64,000 nt of DNA, from assembly GCF_030127105.1 (NCBI RefSeq), contig NZ_CP126162.1:310001-374000 (forward strand), in the 5' to 3' direction. How positions within the stretch are numbered: the first letter of the stretch is position 1; each line of letters starts with the position of its first letter. The stretch comes from Haloarcula pelagica (GTDB taxonomy: Archaea > Halobacteriota > Halobacteria > Halobacteriales > Haloarculaceae). The translations under genes and the position numbers were made by a program. Below the pieces are notes generated by a model, which saw nothing but the letters and a program-made list of their open reading frames with translations, did not search any database and had not been told where the DNA came from. Shown here one piece after another: positions 18,705 through 27,128 of the stretch.

Positions 18705-19666
18705 AGGCTGGTCACCACCGTCTCCTCGTCCGTCGCGCTCTCCTCGATCGAGCGTGCGACCGCGAGCGCCCGCAGTCCGTCCTCGCCGGTGACGATCGGT
18801 TCCGTCCCCGACTCGATGGCCTCGACGAACGCCGCGAGTTCGGCCTTCAGCGGCTCCCCGTTCTCGACGACCGGGCGCTCGACGACCGACTCGTTGCGGT
18901 ATCTGACCTCGCCGTCCGTCTCGACGTACTCCGGGAGGGACTGCCGGTAGACCTCGATCGACCGCCGGAGGTAGTCGACCTCGACGACCGACTCGGGGGT
19001 CGTCACGGAGAGCGTTCTGACCCGTCGCTGTGAGGCCCGGCCGGCCGTCATCGTCGCGACCGTCCCGCTCTCGAACGTGAGGTTGGCGGTCACGTGCGGG
19101 TAGCTGTCGGCCCGGACGGCGGTGATCGACCCCGTCTCGCTGTCGACCAGCGACAGCGCGATGTCGATGTCGTGGATCATGAGGTCCAGGACGACGCTGT
19201 TGTCGATCGCCCGGTTCAGGGGCGGCCCGACACGCTGGGCGTCCAGGGCGACGATGTCCGTCTCTGCGACAACGTCCCGGAGGACCTCGACGGCAGGGTT
19301 GAACCGCTCGACGTGTCCGACCTGCAAGACGAGGTCGTTCGTCCTGGCCCGCTCGACGAGCTGTCGCCCCTGGTCGGGGTCGTCGACGAACGGTTTCTCG
19401 ACGAGGACGTGGACGCCCGCGCCCAGCGCCTCCCAGGCGATCTGGGCGTGATACGCCGTCGGCGTGGCGACCGAGACCGCGTCCGCGGCGTCGAGTAGCT
19501 CGTCGAACGACAACACTCGCGTGTTCCGCTTCGTGGCGATCTCCTGGGCTCGTTCCGTGTCCTGGTCGACGACACCGACGAGTTCGGTCGCCGGGTTCTC
19601 GGCGTAGATCCGGGCGTGGTGTCGCCCCATCGCCCCGACGCCGACGACGCCGACGGCGACGGTCAC
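18701..19666 (-). CDS. Gfo/Idh/MocA oxidoreductase (WbpB/WlbA-like)
   Basis: 321 residues, GTG start. The NAD-binding motif VGVVGVGAMGRHHARIY opens the protein and HVLVEKPFVDD carries the EKP motif of the family. In WbpB/WlbA-type enzymes the C3 hydroxyl of UDP-GlcNAcA is oxidised to a ketone that the partner aminotransferase then uses. Four-base overlaps link it to the aminotransferase upstream and the dehydrogenase downstream, so all should be made together. Confidence 0.88.
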   Translation of the reverse strand: MTVAVGVVGVGAMGRHHARIYAENPATELVGVVDQDTERAQEIATKRNTRVLSFDELLDAADAVSVATPTAYHAQIAWEALGAGVHVLVEKPFVDDPDQGRQLVERARTNDLVLQVGHVERFNPAVEVLRDVVAETDIVALDAQRVGPPLNRAIDNSVVLDLMIHDIDIALSLVDSETGSITAVRADSYPHVTANLTFESGTVATMTAGRASQRRVRTLSVTTPESVVEVDYLRRSIEVYRQSLPEYVETDGEVRYRNESVVERPVVENGEPLKAELAAFVEAIESGTEPIVTGEDGLRALAVARSIEESATDEETVVTSL

Positions 19667-20769
19667 GCGCTCACCTCCGTCGCCGAATCGAGCGCGTCTA
19701 GTGCCGCGGTGATCCGATCGATGTCCTCGTCCGAGAGCCCCGGGTGGACCGGGAGCGAGAGCACGTCTTCGGCGACCCGTTCGGCGACCGGCGCGTCGGC
19801 GTCGAACCCGTCGTAGGCGCCCAGCTTGTGGATCGGTGTCGGGTAGTACACGGCCGCGCCGACGCCGTGGTCCGCGAGGTGGTCACGGACGTGGTCCCGG
19901 GACTGCCCGGTACAGCGCACCGTGTACTGGTGGTACGCGTGGCGGCGGCCGGCCGGCTCGACCGGTGGCTCGATCCCTGGCACCGTCTCGACGCTGCGTG
20001 TCAACGCCGCCGCGGTGTCGCGTCTGGTCTCGACCCAGTCCGGGAGGTGTTGCAACTGGACGCGGCCGATCGCCGCCGCCAGACTGGTGAGCCGGTAGTT
20101 GTGACCCACCCGCTCGTGACTGTACCCGCCACCGTCGGTCCGGCCGTGGTTGACGTAGCTGGCGATCCGGTCGGCGATGCCCTCCTCGTCGGTGACGACC
20201 ATACCGCCCTCCCCGGTCGTCATGTTCTTGGTCGGGTAAAACGAGAAGGCCGTCGCGTCGGCCCGGCTTCCAACTGGGTCGCCCCGGTAGCGGGCGCCGT
20301 GAGCCTGTGCCGCGTCGACCAGCAGGCGAGCGTCTTCCGCGGCGGCGATCTCGGCCAGCGCGTCCATCGCCGCCGGCAGGCCGTACAGGTGGACGGCCAG
20401 GATCGCTTCGGCGTCGGTCTCGCGGACGACGCGCCGGGTGTCGTGGGGCTCCAGGGTGAAGCTCCTGGGATCGATGTCGGCAAACGCCGGTGTCGCCCCG
20501 GCGAGCCGGATCGCGTTCGCGCTGGCGACGAAGGAAAACGGCGTCGTGACCACCGTGTCCCCGGGGCCGATCCCGACCCCTTCGAGCATCGCGTGCAGGG
20601 CGGCGGTCCCGTTGGCCGTCGCGACCCCGTGGCTCGCGTCACAGTAGTCGGCGAACTCGGACTCGAACTGTCTGACTTCGGGCCCGTCTGCGACACGCCC
20701 GTCTCGGAGGACTTCACTGACCGCGTCGACCTCCTCGGCTCCGAACTGCGGGTCGGCGACGGGGATCAT
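19663..20769 (-). CDS. DegT/DnrJ/EryC1 aminotransferase (WbpE-like)
   Basis: 368 residues. IPVADPQFGAEEVDAVSEVLRDG is the family opening; GDTVVTTPFSFVASANAI and LLVDAAQAHGARY precede the PLP-lysine region FSFYPTKNMTTGEGGMVVTD. It should transaminate a 3-keto UDP-sugar to a 3-amino sugar using glutamate. It lies between the oxidoreductase that makes the ketone and the acetyltransferase that caps the amine, which is the WbpB-WbpE-WbpD order of logic. Confidence 0.9.
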   Translation of the reverse strand: MIPVADPQFGAEEVDAVSEVLRDGRVADGPEVRQFESEFADYCDASHGVATANGTAALHAMLEGVGIGPGDTVVTTPFSFVASANAIRLAGATPAFADIDPRSFTLEPHDTRRVVRETDAEAILAVHLYGLPAAMDALAEIAAAEDARLLVDAAQAHGARYRGDPVGSRADATAFSFYPTKNMTTGEGGMVVTDEEGIADRIASYVNHGRTDGGGYSHERVGHNYRLTSLAAAIGRVQLQHLPDWVETRRDTAAALTRSVETVPGIEPPVEPAGRRHAYHQYTVRCTGQSRDHVRDHLADHGVGAAVYYPTPIHKLGAYDGFDADAPVAERVAEDVLSLPVHPGLSDEDIDRITAALDALDSATEVSA

Positions 20770-21350
20770 GCCAGGACGTTCCCCCCGGTCAACGACTCTG
20801 GAAGGGGGCGGTGCTGGGCCGGGACGCCGATTGCGAGCGTCTCCGGAGGTACGTCGGTCGTGACGACTGCGCCCGCGGCGACGAACGCGCCGGCACCGAC
20901 GGTCACGCCGGGCAGCACCGTCGCGTTCCCGCCGATCGACGCGCCCGTTCGGATCGTCGGGCCGTCGAGCTCCCGATCGACCCGCAACGGGTACGGGTCG
21001 TTCGTCAGGACGGCGTGGGGACCGAGAAACACCCGGTCCTCGATCGTCGTCGCCGGCGGCACGTACACCCCGGTCTGGATGCTGACGGCGGAGCCGACCG
21101 AGACATCCCCGTCGAGGACGGCCTTCGTCCCGAGGACAACGTCCTCGCCGACGGTCGTGTCTTCCCTGACCAGGGCGTCGTGACCGGTCGTGAACCCGCG
21201 GCCGATCTCCGTGTCGGCGTAGACGATCGTCCCCGAGCGGATCGTCGAGTCGTCGCCGATCCGCGCGGGCTCGGGGTCGGCCCGGTGTTCGTAGCCGACG
21301 GTCGCGCCCGGATCGATCTCGACGTTCTCGCCGAGTCGGCGGTGTGTCAT
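20766..21350 (-). CDS. Hexapeptide-repeat acetyltransferase (WbpD/WlbB-like)
   Basis: 194 residues made almost wholly of left-handed beta-helix hexapeptides (IGDDSTIRSGTIVYADTEIG, ASIGGNATVLPGVTVGAGAFV). This matches sugar N-acetyltransferases that acetylate the 3-amino group of UDP-GlcNAc(3NH2)A. It is the first large gene of the operon. Its ATG is overlapped as ATGA by a 22-codon ORF. Confidence 0.88.
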   Translation of the reverse strand: MTHRRLGENVEIDPGATVGYEHRADPEPARIGDDSTIRSGTIVYADTEIGRGFTTGHDALVREDTTVGEDVVLGTKAVLDGDVSVGSAVSIQTGVYVPPATTIEDRVFLGPHAVLTNDPYPLRVDRELDGPTIRTGASIGGNATVLPGVTVGAGAFVAAGAVVTTDVPPETLAIGVPAQHRPLPESLTGGNVLA

Positions 21351-21415
21351 TCGCGCCCCCCGTCGGCGGTGGGTCGGTACCTCTGCTCTCGTCTGGGCGG
21401 TGAGTTCGGTGACAT
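21347..21415 (-). CDS. Candidate 22-aa leader ORF before WbpD-like gene
   Basis: ATG at 21415, 22 codons (MSPNSPPRREQRY...), TGA overlapping the next ATG. The ATAACAAAA element lies 55 bases upstream. It is short enough that chance cannot be excluded; it is listed because the same arrangement recurs in this locus. Confidence 0.3.
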   Translation of the reverse strand: MSPNSPPRREQRYRPTADGGRE

Positions 21416-21471
21416 CGGTAGCGTTCGGGGGTACACGCCCCTGAATCTGGTAGATGGTCGGTAGATCGTCG

Positions 21472-21482
21472 TTTTGTTATTC
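21472..21482 (-). promoter_or_regulatory. GAATAACAAAA element for amino-sugar operon
   Basis: Minus-strand GAATAACAAAA, a variant of the GGCATAACAAA element, 121 bases upstream of the acetyltransferase ATG and the only promoter-like signal in that gap. Confidence 0.5.
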
Positions 21483-21568
21483 GTCCCTTTCAGCCGCTAC
21501 GACGGCGGTAGGGGGTGTGATATCCCCTCGCGCAGCCGGTGGACCACTGCTGGTGACGGCAGCGGTGC

Positions 21569-22645
21569 CTACCTGTCCGACCCCGACAGGTCGTCGATCG
21601 CCTCGACGATCCGCTCGGCAGCCTGCCCGTTGCCGTAGAGGTCGGGTTTCGGCCCGCGTGGGCGCGACGCGGCGAGCGCGTCACGGATCGCCGCCCGGTC
21701 GGCACCGACCAGCACGTTCCAGCCACAGTCGACGGTCTCGGTCCACTCGGTCGTCTCTCTGAGCGTCACGCAGGGCGTTTCGAGATAGAACGCCTCCTTC
21801 TGGACGCCGCCGGAGTCGGTCGCGACCCTGGCTGCGCCGTCGAGCAGGCGGACGAAATCGAGGTACCCGACCGGATCGATCAGCTCCAGCCCTTCGCGTG
21901 CCTCGTCGTAGAGCCCGTACCGGTGGAGGGCGTCGACCGTCCGCGGGTGGGCCGGGAAGACGACCGGGATCCGACTGTCACACAGCCCCGAGACGATCCG
22001 CCCGAGCCGGTCACGGTCGTCTGTGTTCGCCGCCCGATGGACCGTCGCCAGGACGTACTCCGCCGGATCGAGCCCCAGTTCGGCAAGCACCGTCGAGTGC
22101 TCCGTGGCGACGGTCCGGGCGTACCGGATCGCGTCGTACATCACGTCCCCAGTCTCGTAGATCCCGCGGTCGATCCCCTCTCGTTCGAGCTGTGTCCGGG
22201 CACGAGCGCTGGGCACGCACAGGAGGTCGGAGACGTGATCGGTGAGCACGCGGTTGACCTCCTCGGGCATCGACCGGTCGCCGCTTCTGAGCCCGGCCTC
22301 GACGTGGATCAGTGCCGGGCGTCGCTTGGCGGCGACCAGCGCCCCCGCGAGCGTCGAGTTCGTGTCGCCGTAGACCAACACGGCGTCGGGGTCGGTGGTG
22401 TCCACGAGCGACTCCAGGCCCTGCATCATCGCCGCCGTCTGCTCGGCGTGGGAGCCCGACCCGACCCCGAGATTGTGGTCCGGCTCGGGGATCGGTAACT
22501 CCTCGAAGAAGACGCCGGAGAGCTCCTCGTCGTAGTGTTGCCCCGTGTGCACCAACAGCTCCGTGTGCTCCCGGCGGAGCGCCTCCGAGACGGGAAACGC
22601 CTTGACGAACTGCGGTCGAGCGCCAACGACGCTGAGGACCTTCAT
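21569..22645 (-). CDS. wecB: UDP-GlcNAc 2-epimerase family (WecB/WbpI)
   Basis: 358 residues from the ATG at 22645, where homologues begin: MKVLSVVGARPQFVKAFPVSEAL. Other family blocks: LVHTGQHYDEELSGVFFEEL, VLVYGDTNSTLAGALVAAK, HVEAGLRSGDRSMPEEVNR and RVATDSGGVQKEAFYLETPCVTLRETTEW. An in-frame ATG at 22744 gives 33 extra residues that look non-conserved. With the neighbouring dehydrogenase/aminotransferase operon it would act as WbpI, turning UDP-GlcNAc(3NAc)A into the manno form; plain WecB activity (UDP-GlcNAc to UDP-ManNAc) is the alternative. Confidence 0.93.
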   Translation of the reverse strand: MKVLSVVGARPQFVKAFPVSEALRREHTELLVHTGQHYDEELSGVFFEELPIPEPDHNLGVGSGSHAEQTAAMMQGLESLVDTTDPDAVLVYGDTNSTLAGALVAAKRRPALIHVEAGLRSGDRSMPEEVNRVLTDHVSDLLCVPSARARTQLEREGIDRGIYETGDVMYDAIRYARTVATEHSTVLAELGLDPAEYVLATVHRAANTDDRDRLGRIVSGLCDSRIPVVFPAHPRTVDALHRYGLYDEAREGLELIDPVGYLDFVRLLDGAARVATDSGGVQKEAFYLETPCVTLRETTEWTETVDCGWNVLVGADRAAIRDALAASRPRGPKPDLYGNGQAAERIVEAIDDLSGSDR

Positions 22646-22752
22646 CGTCGCTCCGCCGACGAACGGTGCGGTTCGGCCGGGGGCCGTGTTCGCGGGAACG
22701 GGCCGTCCCCTGACTGGCTGCTCGACACCGGCAAACGAGTCCATACTGACAT
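22642..22752 (-). CDS. Candidate 36-aa leader ORF before epimerase gene
   Basis: ATG at 22752 lies 38 bases behind a CGATAACAATA element; 36 codons (MSVWTRLPVSSSQSG...), TGA overlapping the conserved epimerase ATG. An N-terminally extended epimerase read from 22744 is also open, so the two readings compete. Confidence 0.28.
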   Translation of the reverse strand: MSVWTRLPVSSSQSGDGPFPRTRPPAEPHRSSAERR

Positions 22753-22789
22753 CTGTTACCCACTCGGCTGATGGGTGTCCGAGCGGGAG

Positions 22790-22800
22790 TATTGTTATCG
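22790..22800 (-). promoter_or_regulatory. CGATAACAATA element for epimerase gene
   Basis: Minus-strand member of the ATAACAA element family, paired divergently with the plus-strand copy at 22885-22895. Confidence 0.5.
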
Positions 22801-22884
22801 TCACCTTTCGAGGCTGCCCCGCTGTCGATCGGTGTCAACCCCCACCTCCGCCCGGTTCAGCCGCCCGATACCGACGGAAAGCTC

Positions 22885-22895
22885 GGTATAACAAA
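22885..22895 (+). promoter_or_regulatory. GGTATAACAAA element before Tat protein gene
   Basis: Plus-strand copy of the element, 48 bases before the ATG at 22944. A weaker GGTAACAAC follows at 22923-22931. Confidence 0.5.
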
Positions 22896-22943
22896 CGGGG
22901 CGCTTCCCCACGGTACAGACGGGGTAACAACAGATTAGTACCC

Positions 22944-23762
22944 ATGACAGACAAGGATACCGAGACCCGAGTAACGAGACGGAGTGTCCTCAGACAGGGG
23001 GCGTTCGCCGCCGGCGCCGTCGCGATCGGTACGGTCGGCCTGTCCGGGACAGCGGCGGCGACAATCTGTCCCCGGACGCCCGGCTTCTGGGCGAACCACG
23101 ACTGGTGTTCGGTCCCCAACGGCGGGGGATCGACCGTCGGCGAGAGCCTCTCCGGGATCGACTGCTCCGATCCCAGCAGCGAGTACACGCTTCCACAGAC
23201 CGGCGTCTCGAAGACGATGGAGGAGTGGCAGGCGTTCCTCCTCAAGCCCACCAGGGGCGACAAGGCGGTCAAGCTAGCCCAGACCCTGCTCGCGACCAAA
23301 CTGAACTTCGAACTACGATCGAGCAAGGACTCCGGGCCAGAAGACGAACAGGACTGTGTCTATCAGGCCACGGACTTCTCCGACTACGGCATCGACCTCA
23401 GGGACTACGGCTTCGACGAGAACAACGTCGCGAAAGTCAGCGCGCTCGCCGATAGCTGGCTCGAACACTCGAACTTCCCCGGGGAGCAACGCGACTGGAC
23501 CGTCGTCCGGGCCGGGAAACCCGTCGACGGCGAGGCTCTGAAAGACATACTCGACGATTTCAACAACGGAGCCCTGGGACTTGACTGTGAGTGTGGCGGC
23601 GAGACGGACTCCGACGACGAGAAGCGGGAGAAAGAAAACGGAAACGGCGGACCGCCCGGCCACGCCGGTCCACCTAACGACAAGGAGGGCGGACCGCCCG
23701 GCCACGCCGGTCCACCTGAGGACAAGGGCGAGGGACCACCAGTCCACGCCGGACCGAAGTGA
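22944..23762 (+). CDS. Tat-exported PGFWANH-motif protein with GPPGHAGPP repeats
   Basis: 272 residues. Tat signal TRRSVLRQGAFAAGAVAIG at residues ~10-35, cleaved near AAATICPRTPG. The mature protein opens with CPRTPGFWANHDWC, a version of the TPG(F/Y)WxNH motif found in many exported bacterial and archaeal proteins of unknown function. The middle is a compact acidic domain with several Cys. The tail (residues ~228-272) is an acidic stretch followed by three 13-14-residue units of the GGPPGHAGPP(N/E)DK type. The start is set by the Tat signal. Function unknown; placement suggests a surface or matrix protein. Confidence 0.8.
   Translation: MTDKDTETRVTRRSVLRQGAFAAGAVAIGTVGLSGTAAATICPRTPGFWANHDWCSVPNGGGSTVGESLSGIDCSDPSSEYTLPQTGVSKTMEEWQAFLLKPTRGDKAVKLAQTLLATKLNFELRSSKDSGPEDEQDCVYQATDFSDYGIDLRDYGFDENNVAKVSALADSWLEHSNFPGEQRDWTVVRAGKPVDGEALKDILDDFNNGALGLDCECGGETDSDDEKREKENGNGGPPGHAGPPNDKEGGPPGHAGPPEDKGEGPPVHAGPK
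23646..23759 (+). repeat. GGPPGHAGPP tandem repeats
   Basis: Three in-frame units at the 3' end of the exported-protein gene. The first two are near-identical in DNA over the GGPPGHAGPP codons, indicating recent duplication. The Gly-Pro-Pro content recalls collagen-like tails but the strict GXY period is broken. Confidence 0.75.
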
Positions 23763-23770
23763 CCGGCCGC

Positions 23771-24913
23771 TCAGTCCTCGCCCGAGGGGGTGCGCTCGCG
23801 GGCGGTGGGGGGCTGTTGTGCTGTGTGCCTGGTCGGCCGAGCGGCGCTGCGTGACCTGAGCCCCGGGACCGTCTCGATCGAGTCGTGCTTGGTGGCGACG
23901 GCGACGATCACGTCGGTGAGGTTCACCATGTCGGCGACGAACTCGTCGCGCCGTCGTGCCCACTCGGTGGCGGTCGACTCGTCGTTCAGTAACTCGGTGG
24001 CGGTCGACAGCACGGCCTCGAAGGAGTCGAGGTTCCGGAGCAGCCCCTGCCGTTCGAGTTCGAGGAAGTTCCCCATGTCGTCGTCCCCAACGAAGGAGTT
24101 CGACCGGATCGCGGGCGTCCCCAGCAGAGCCGCCTCGGTCGCGATCGTCTGTGTGTCGGCCACCAGGAGGTCGGCTTCGGCCAGTGCGTGATGCAGCGCC
24201 GCGGGGTGCACGTCGAAGCGCTTCGCCGGCAGCCCGTCCAGGTCCATCTGGCCGCCCTCGTCGGAGACGAAGACGGTCACCTCCTCGGCCAGTCGCGAGA
24301 CCAGCCGCCGGCGCTGGGCCGGGCTGAAGCCGCCGGCCCCGACATCGTGGTGGGAGCCGAAGGCGTTGAACCGGAGGATGGCGAACGGCTCCTGGGCACT
24401 GACGCCTAACTCCGAACGGATCGCGGGATACGGTTCGTGCACGTCGGGGTGGAGATACGCCGACTCTTTGAACCCGTCGAAGACGTAGTGTTTGGGGCCC
24501 AGATCCTTCCGGAACGCCGCCGGCGTCAGGACCGCGTCGGCCAGCGGCTTCGAGAGGGCGTGATCGAGCGTCGTCGGTTCCGAATCCAGGATGAGGACGA
24601 CTGGCGTGCGTGAGACGAGTCCTGCGGGAGCCGCGTAGCCGCCCATCCCGAAGATCAGGTCGGGGTCGTACCGCAGCGTCGCGGGGAGGAGGCTGGCGTA
24701 GTGTCGCGGGAGCTGTCTGAACAGCGAGCCTTTCGTCGTGTCACAGCGGCCGTAGACGCTGTACGGGAGGTCGTGCCACTCAAGCAGGTCGAGCGTACAG
24801 CCGTAGTCCCGGGCCAGGATGTGCACGTCGTGGCCCCGTCGGTCGAGGCGCTCGACGGCGTACTTGTAGAGATGTGCGTGGGCGGGCGTGTTGACGAAAA
24901 AGAGGAACCTCAC
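23771..24913 (-). CDS. DUF354 family GT-B-like protein
   Basis: 380 residues, GTG start overlapping the upstream stop. It begins MRFLFFVNTPAHAHLYKYAVERLDRRGHDV and contains YDPDLIFGMGGYAAPAGL, VVLILDSEPTT, VFVSDEGGQMDL and ADLLVADTQTIATEAALLGTPAIRSNSF. This is the DUF354 pattern, a glycosyltransferase-B-fold family related to UDP-GlcNAc 2-epimerases and MurG-like enzymes and frequent in archaeal glycan loci. The last ~30 residues are low-complexity and basic. Likely a sugar transferase; substrate unknown. Confidence 0.85.
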   Translation of the reverse strand: MRFLFFVNTPAHAHLYKYAVERLDRRGHDVHILARDYGCTLDLLEWHDLPYSVYGRCDTTKGSLFRQLPRHYASLLPATLRYDPDLIFGMGGYAAPAGLVSRTPVVLILDSEPTTLDHALSKPLADAVLTPAAFRKDLGPKHYVFDGFKESAYLHPDVHEPYPAIRSELGVSAQEPFAILRFNAFGSHHDVGAGGFSPAQRRRLVSRLAEEVTVFVSDEGGQMDLDGLPAKRFDVHPAALHHALAEADLLVADTQTIATEAALLGTPAIRSNSFVGDDDMGNFLELERQGLLRNLDSFEAVLSTATELLNDESTATEWARRRDEFVADMVNLTDVIVAVATKHDSIETVPGLRSRSAARPTRHTAQQPPTARERTPSGED

Positions 24914-25809
24914 GCCGACTCACCGCCCGGTTTGCGGATGTACGCCGTCCGGCACGGGATCGGTTCCTCCGTCTCGCGGTACCCGAGATAGTGAAAGGAG
25001 AGGTCGCCGTGCTCACACCGGTGTTCCTCGGCGAAGGTGTCGACGGCGTCGTTCCAGTCCGCGTGGTTCGACACGATGAGGCCGCCGGGTTCGAGCACGT
25101 CCCAGACACACTCGAACTCGAACAGCATGCGAGACAGCGTGTGGGCCGAATCGTGGAAGAACAGATCGATCGACGCGGTGTCGGCCACCACTGCCGGCAG
25201 TTCGGTCCGACTGCTCCCCTGGGTCAGCGTCCAGCGGTCACGGAGGTGATCGGGGATCAGCCAGCCCGGTTCCTTCCCCGGTGGGAGGATGTGACTGGTG
25301 GGTTCAGCACAGGAGGGCCGGTCCCTGCTGAACTGGCGCTGTCGGGCTCGGTGCTCCGGATCCGTCTCGCCCGCGCGTAACCCCGCCGAGCAGTCGATCG
25401 AGCGGAGGTGGCCGTGTCCGTTCTCGGCCAGCGCGGCCAGGATCGTCGTCGTCGAGACGCCGCTGTAGACGCCGGTCTCGACGATCGTCCCGGGCTGGAA
25501 CTTCCTGACGAGGGCGTAGTACTTCAGACACTCGTCCCTGTGGGCGTCGTAGACATCGTACTCGTCGTCGATGGCGTCGATCTCGCCGGTGATGTGTTCC
25601 GGCAACGAACTCTCGAAAAACTCCCGCTGGTACCGCTCGAACTCGGCTTCGTCGTCGAAGAAGCGGTCGACGAACGCGTCGTGGGCTGTCTCCGGTCTGA
25701 TGCGCTGTGCCCACGATCGGCGGGGATGTAACACGTAGAACCAGCGCTGGGCACTCGACTGCATCTCTTCGGGCATTCGGTCGTAGATTCGGTTGATATC
25801 GATGTCCAT
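24910..25809 (-). CDS. Class I SAM-dependent methyltransferase-like protein
   Basis: 299 residues from the ATG at 25809; a GTG at 25866 in frame gives 19 more residues and is nearer to the CTATAACTT box at 25901-25909. The core shows IVETGVYSGVSTTTILAAL and LRSIDCSAGL, then ELPAVVADTASIDLFFHDSAHTLSRMLFEFECVWDVLEPGGLIVSNHADW. This is the class I MTase layout of the TylF/cephalosporin-hydroxylase-like group, with the FHDSAH segment matching the usual IDG.H. It probably methylates a glycan sugar. It is operonic with the DUF354 gene. Confidence 0.78.
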   Translation of the reverse strand: MDIDINRIYDRMPEEMQSSAQRWFYVLHPRRSWAQRIRPETAHDAFVDRFFDDEAEFERYQREFFESSLPEHITGEIDAIDDEYDVYDAHRDECLKYYALVRKFQPGTIVETGVYSGVSTTTILAALAENGHGHLRSIDCSAGLRAGETDPEHRARQRQFSRDRPSCAEPTSHILPPGKEPGWLIPDHLRDRWTLTQGSSRTELPAVVADTASIDLFFHDSAHTLSRMLFEFECVWDVLEPGGLIVSNHADWNDAVDTFAEEHRCEHGDLSFHYLGYRETEEPIPCRTAYIRKPGGESA

Positions 25810-25931
25810 GGATTGTGAGTTCGTGGGTCGTGGTCGGTTCGTCTGTGACGCTTCCTCTCGTGTCACAGACAGTTGTGAGACGTGGCGATTCCGATCGGTA
25901 AAGTTATAGCGAACTTAGCGACGCCCGCCGA

Positions 25932-26651
25932 TCATCGCTCGGCGGCGAAGTACAGCATCGCCTCGAAGTACTTGCCCGGCCCGTCGCGTTTCCCGACGAG
26001 TTCCAGCGGATCGAACCCGCAGCGTCGGAGCTGACGGCGCTGTCTGATGGGGTTCGACATGTACGTGTGGAGATCGGCTTCGCCGGTGTCTTTCTTGTAC
26101 CGATCGAACAGCCTGGGAACGTTGGTCCGGTTGAGGTAGAACGTTCGCAGGAACTCCCTGTCCCGAACGATCGCCGGGAACCGGTACCAGGCGTTGTGGG
26201 TGCTGAACACGAGGATACCGCCGGGTTTGAGGACGCGCCGGAGCTCCCGGAACGCCTGCTCGCGTTTGGCCGTCGGGTGGATGTAGTCGATCCCGTTGTG
26301 CGAGAACAGCGCGTAGTCGAACGACGCCGTCTCGAACCCGAGATCGGTCGCGTCGTCGACGCTGAAGTCGATGTCGGGGGAGAGTCGTCGTGCCGCCTCG
26401 ATCATCTCCTGACTGAGGTCGATCCCGACGACATCGAAGCCCCGTTCTGCGAGGGGACGTGTCGTCCGGCCGACGCCACAGCCGACATCGAGGACTGCCC
26501 CGTCGTCGTCGAAGTAGCGGTCGATGGCGGCGCGTTCTTCGGGAAACAGGCCCGCTGTCGCCCGGTCCGTGTACTGTGAGAGCAGTTCGTCCGACGAGAA
26601 CCGATCGATGTTCGTCTCGAAGTGGTCTTCGGGGGGTGATTCGAGTGTCAT
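25932..26651 (-). CDS. Class I SAM-dependent methyltransferase
   Basis: 239 residues. Motif I is AVLDVGCGVGRTTRPLAERGFDVVGIDLSQEMI, followed by FDYALFSHNGIDYI and RELRRVLKPGGILVFSTHN, the standard methyltransferase-11/UbiE-like order. It should methylate a small molecule or a sugar. It is the last minus-strand gene of the glycan locus and is separated from the next gene by a gap of 122 bases. Confidence 0.88.
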   Translation of the reverse strand: MTLESPPEDHFETNIDRFSSDELLSQYTDRATAGLFPEERAAIDRYFDDDGAVLDVGCGVGRTTRPLAERGFDVVGIDLSQEMIEAARRLSPDIDFSVDDATDLGFETASFDYALFSHNGIDYIHPTAKREQAFRELRRVLKPGGILVFSTHNAWYRFPAIVRDREFLRTFYLNRTNVPRLFDRYKKDTGEADLHTYMSNPIRQRRQLRRCGFDPLELVGKRDGPGKYFEAMLYFAAER

Positions 26652-27128
26652 ACGCGGACGCTATCGCGTGGTTCGGCGCACCCGCACAAAGTAAATCCGA
26701 GGATACTCGGGCGAACTGTCGGGTCACGGTGGCGCTGTCGCGGCAGCACACACCCCTCTATCGAAGTGTATCTACGGCCCGTCCCGACGTGCCGTCGCTG
26801 CTACAGCGCATCTCGAACGAAATAAACGGTCGCCGCTCGCTGGCAGGGTGGTGCTGATCCCACGGTACGGAGCCAGCGGCGCCGCTTCGTGTGCCGAATA
26901 ACAATAGTACGATTGTGAGATTCGTGCCAGCTGCGTCCTGGATAGTTCAGGACTGTTTACACGATGGGGCTCGACGGTAAGGTGTTGTTACAGTGCTATA
27001 ATGAGGTGTTAACGGGACCGTCCATCCGCACTGTGTCTCCCGATCTACGGACCGGTAGCCACGAACAGACGGTCTCGACGGTGAAAATTGGCGGTACGTC
27101 CCTCCTGACCGCGGAAACCGATACCGGA
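26652..27128. other. 477-bp spacer with ATAACAAT element
   Basis: No supported gene. It holds a plus-strand CGAATAACAATAG (26896-26908) with no recognisable gene at proper distance, and a minus-strand GTAACAACACC near 26981. An ORF starting at ATG 26964 runs into the antisense of the next gene and does not look coding. Confidence 0.45.
26896..26908 (+). promoter_or_regulatory. CGAATAACAATAG element, target unknown
   Basis: A close match to the element at 28895-28907, but the first downstream ATG (26964) opens an unconvincing ORF. It could drive a non-coding RNA. Confidence 0.35.
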
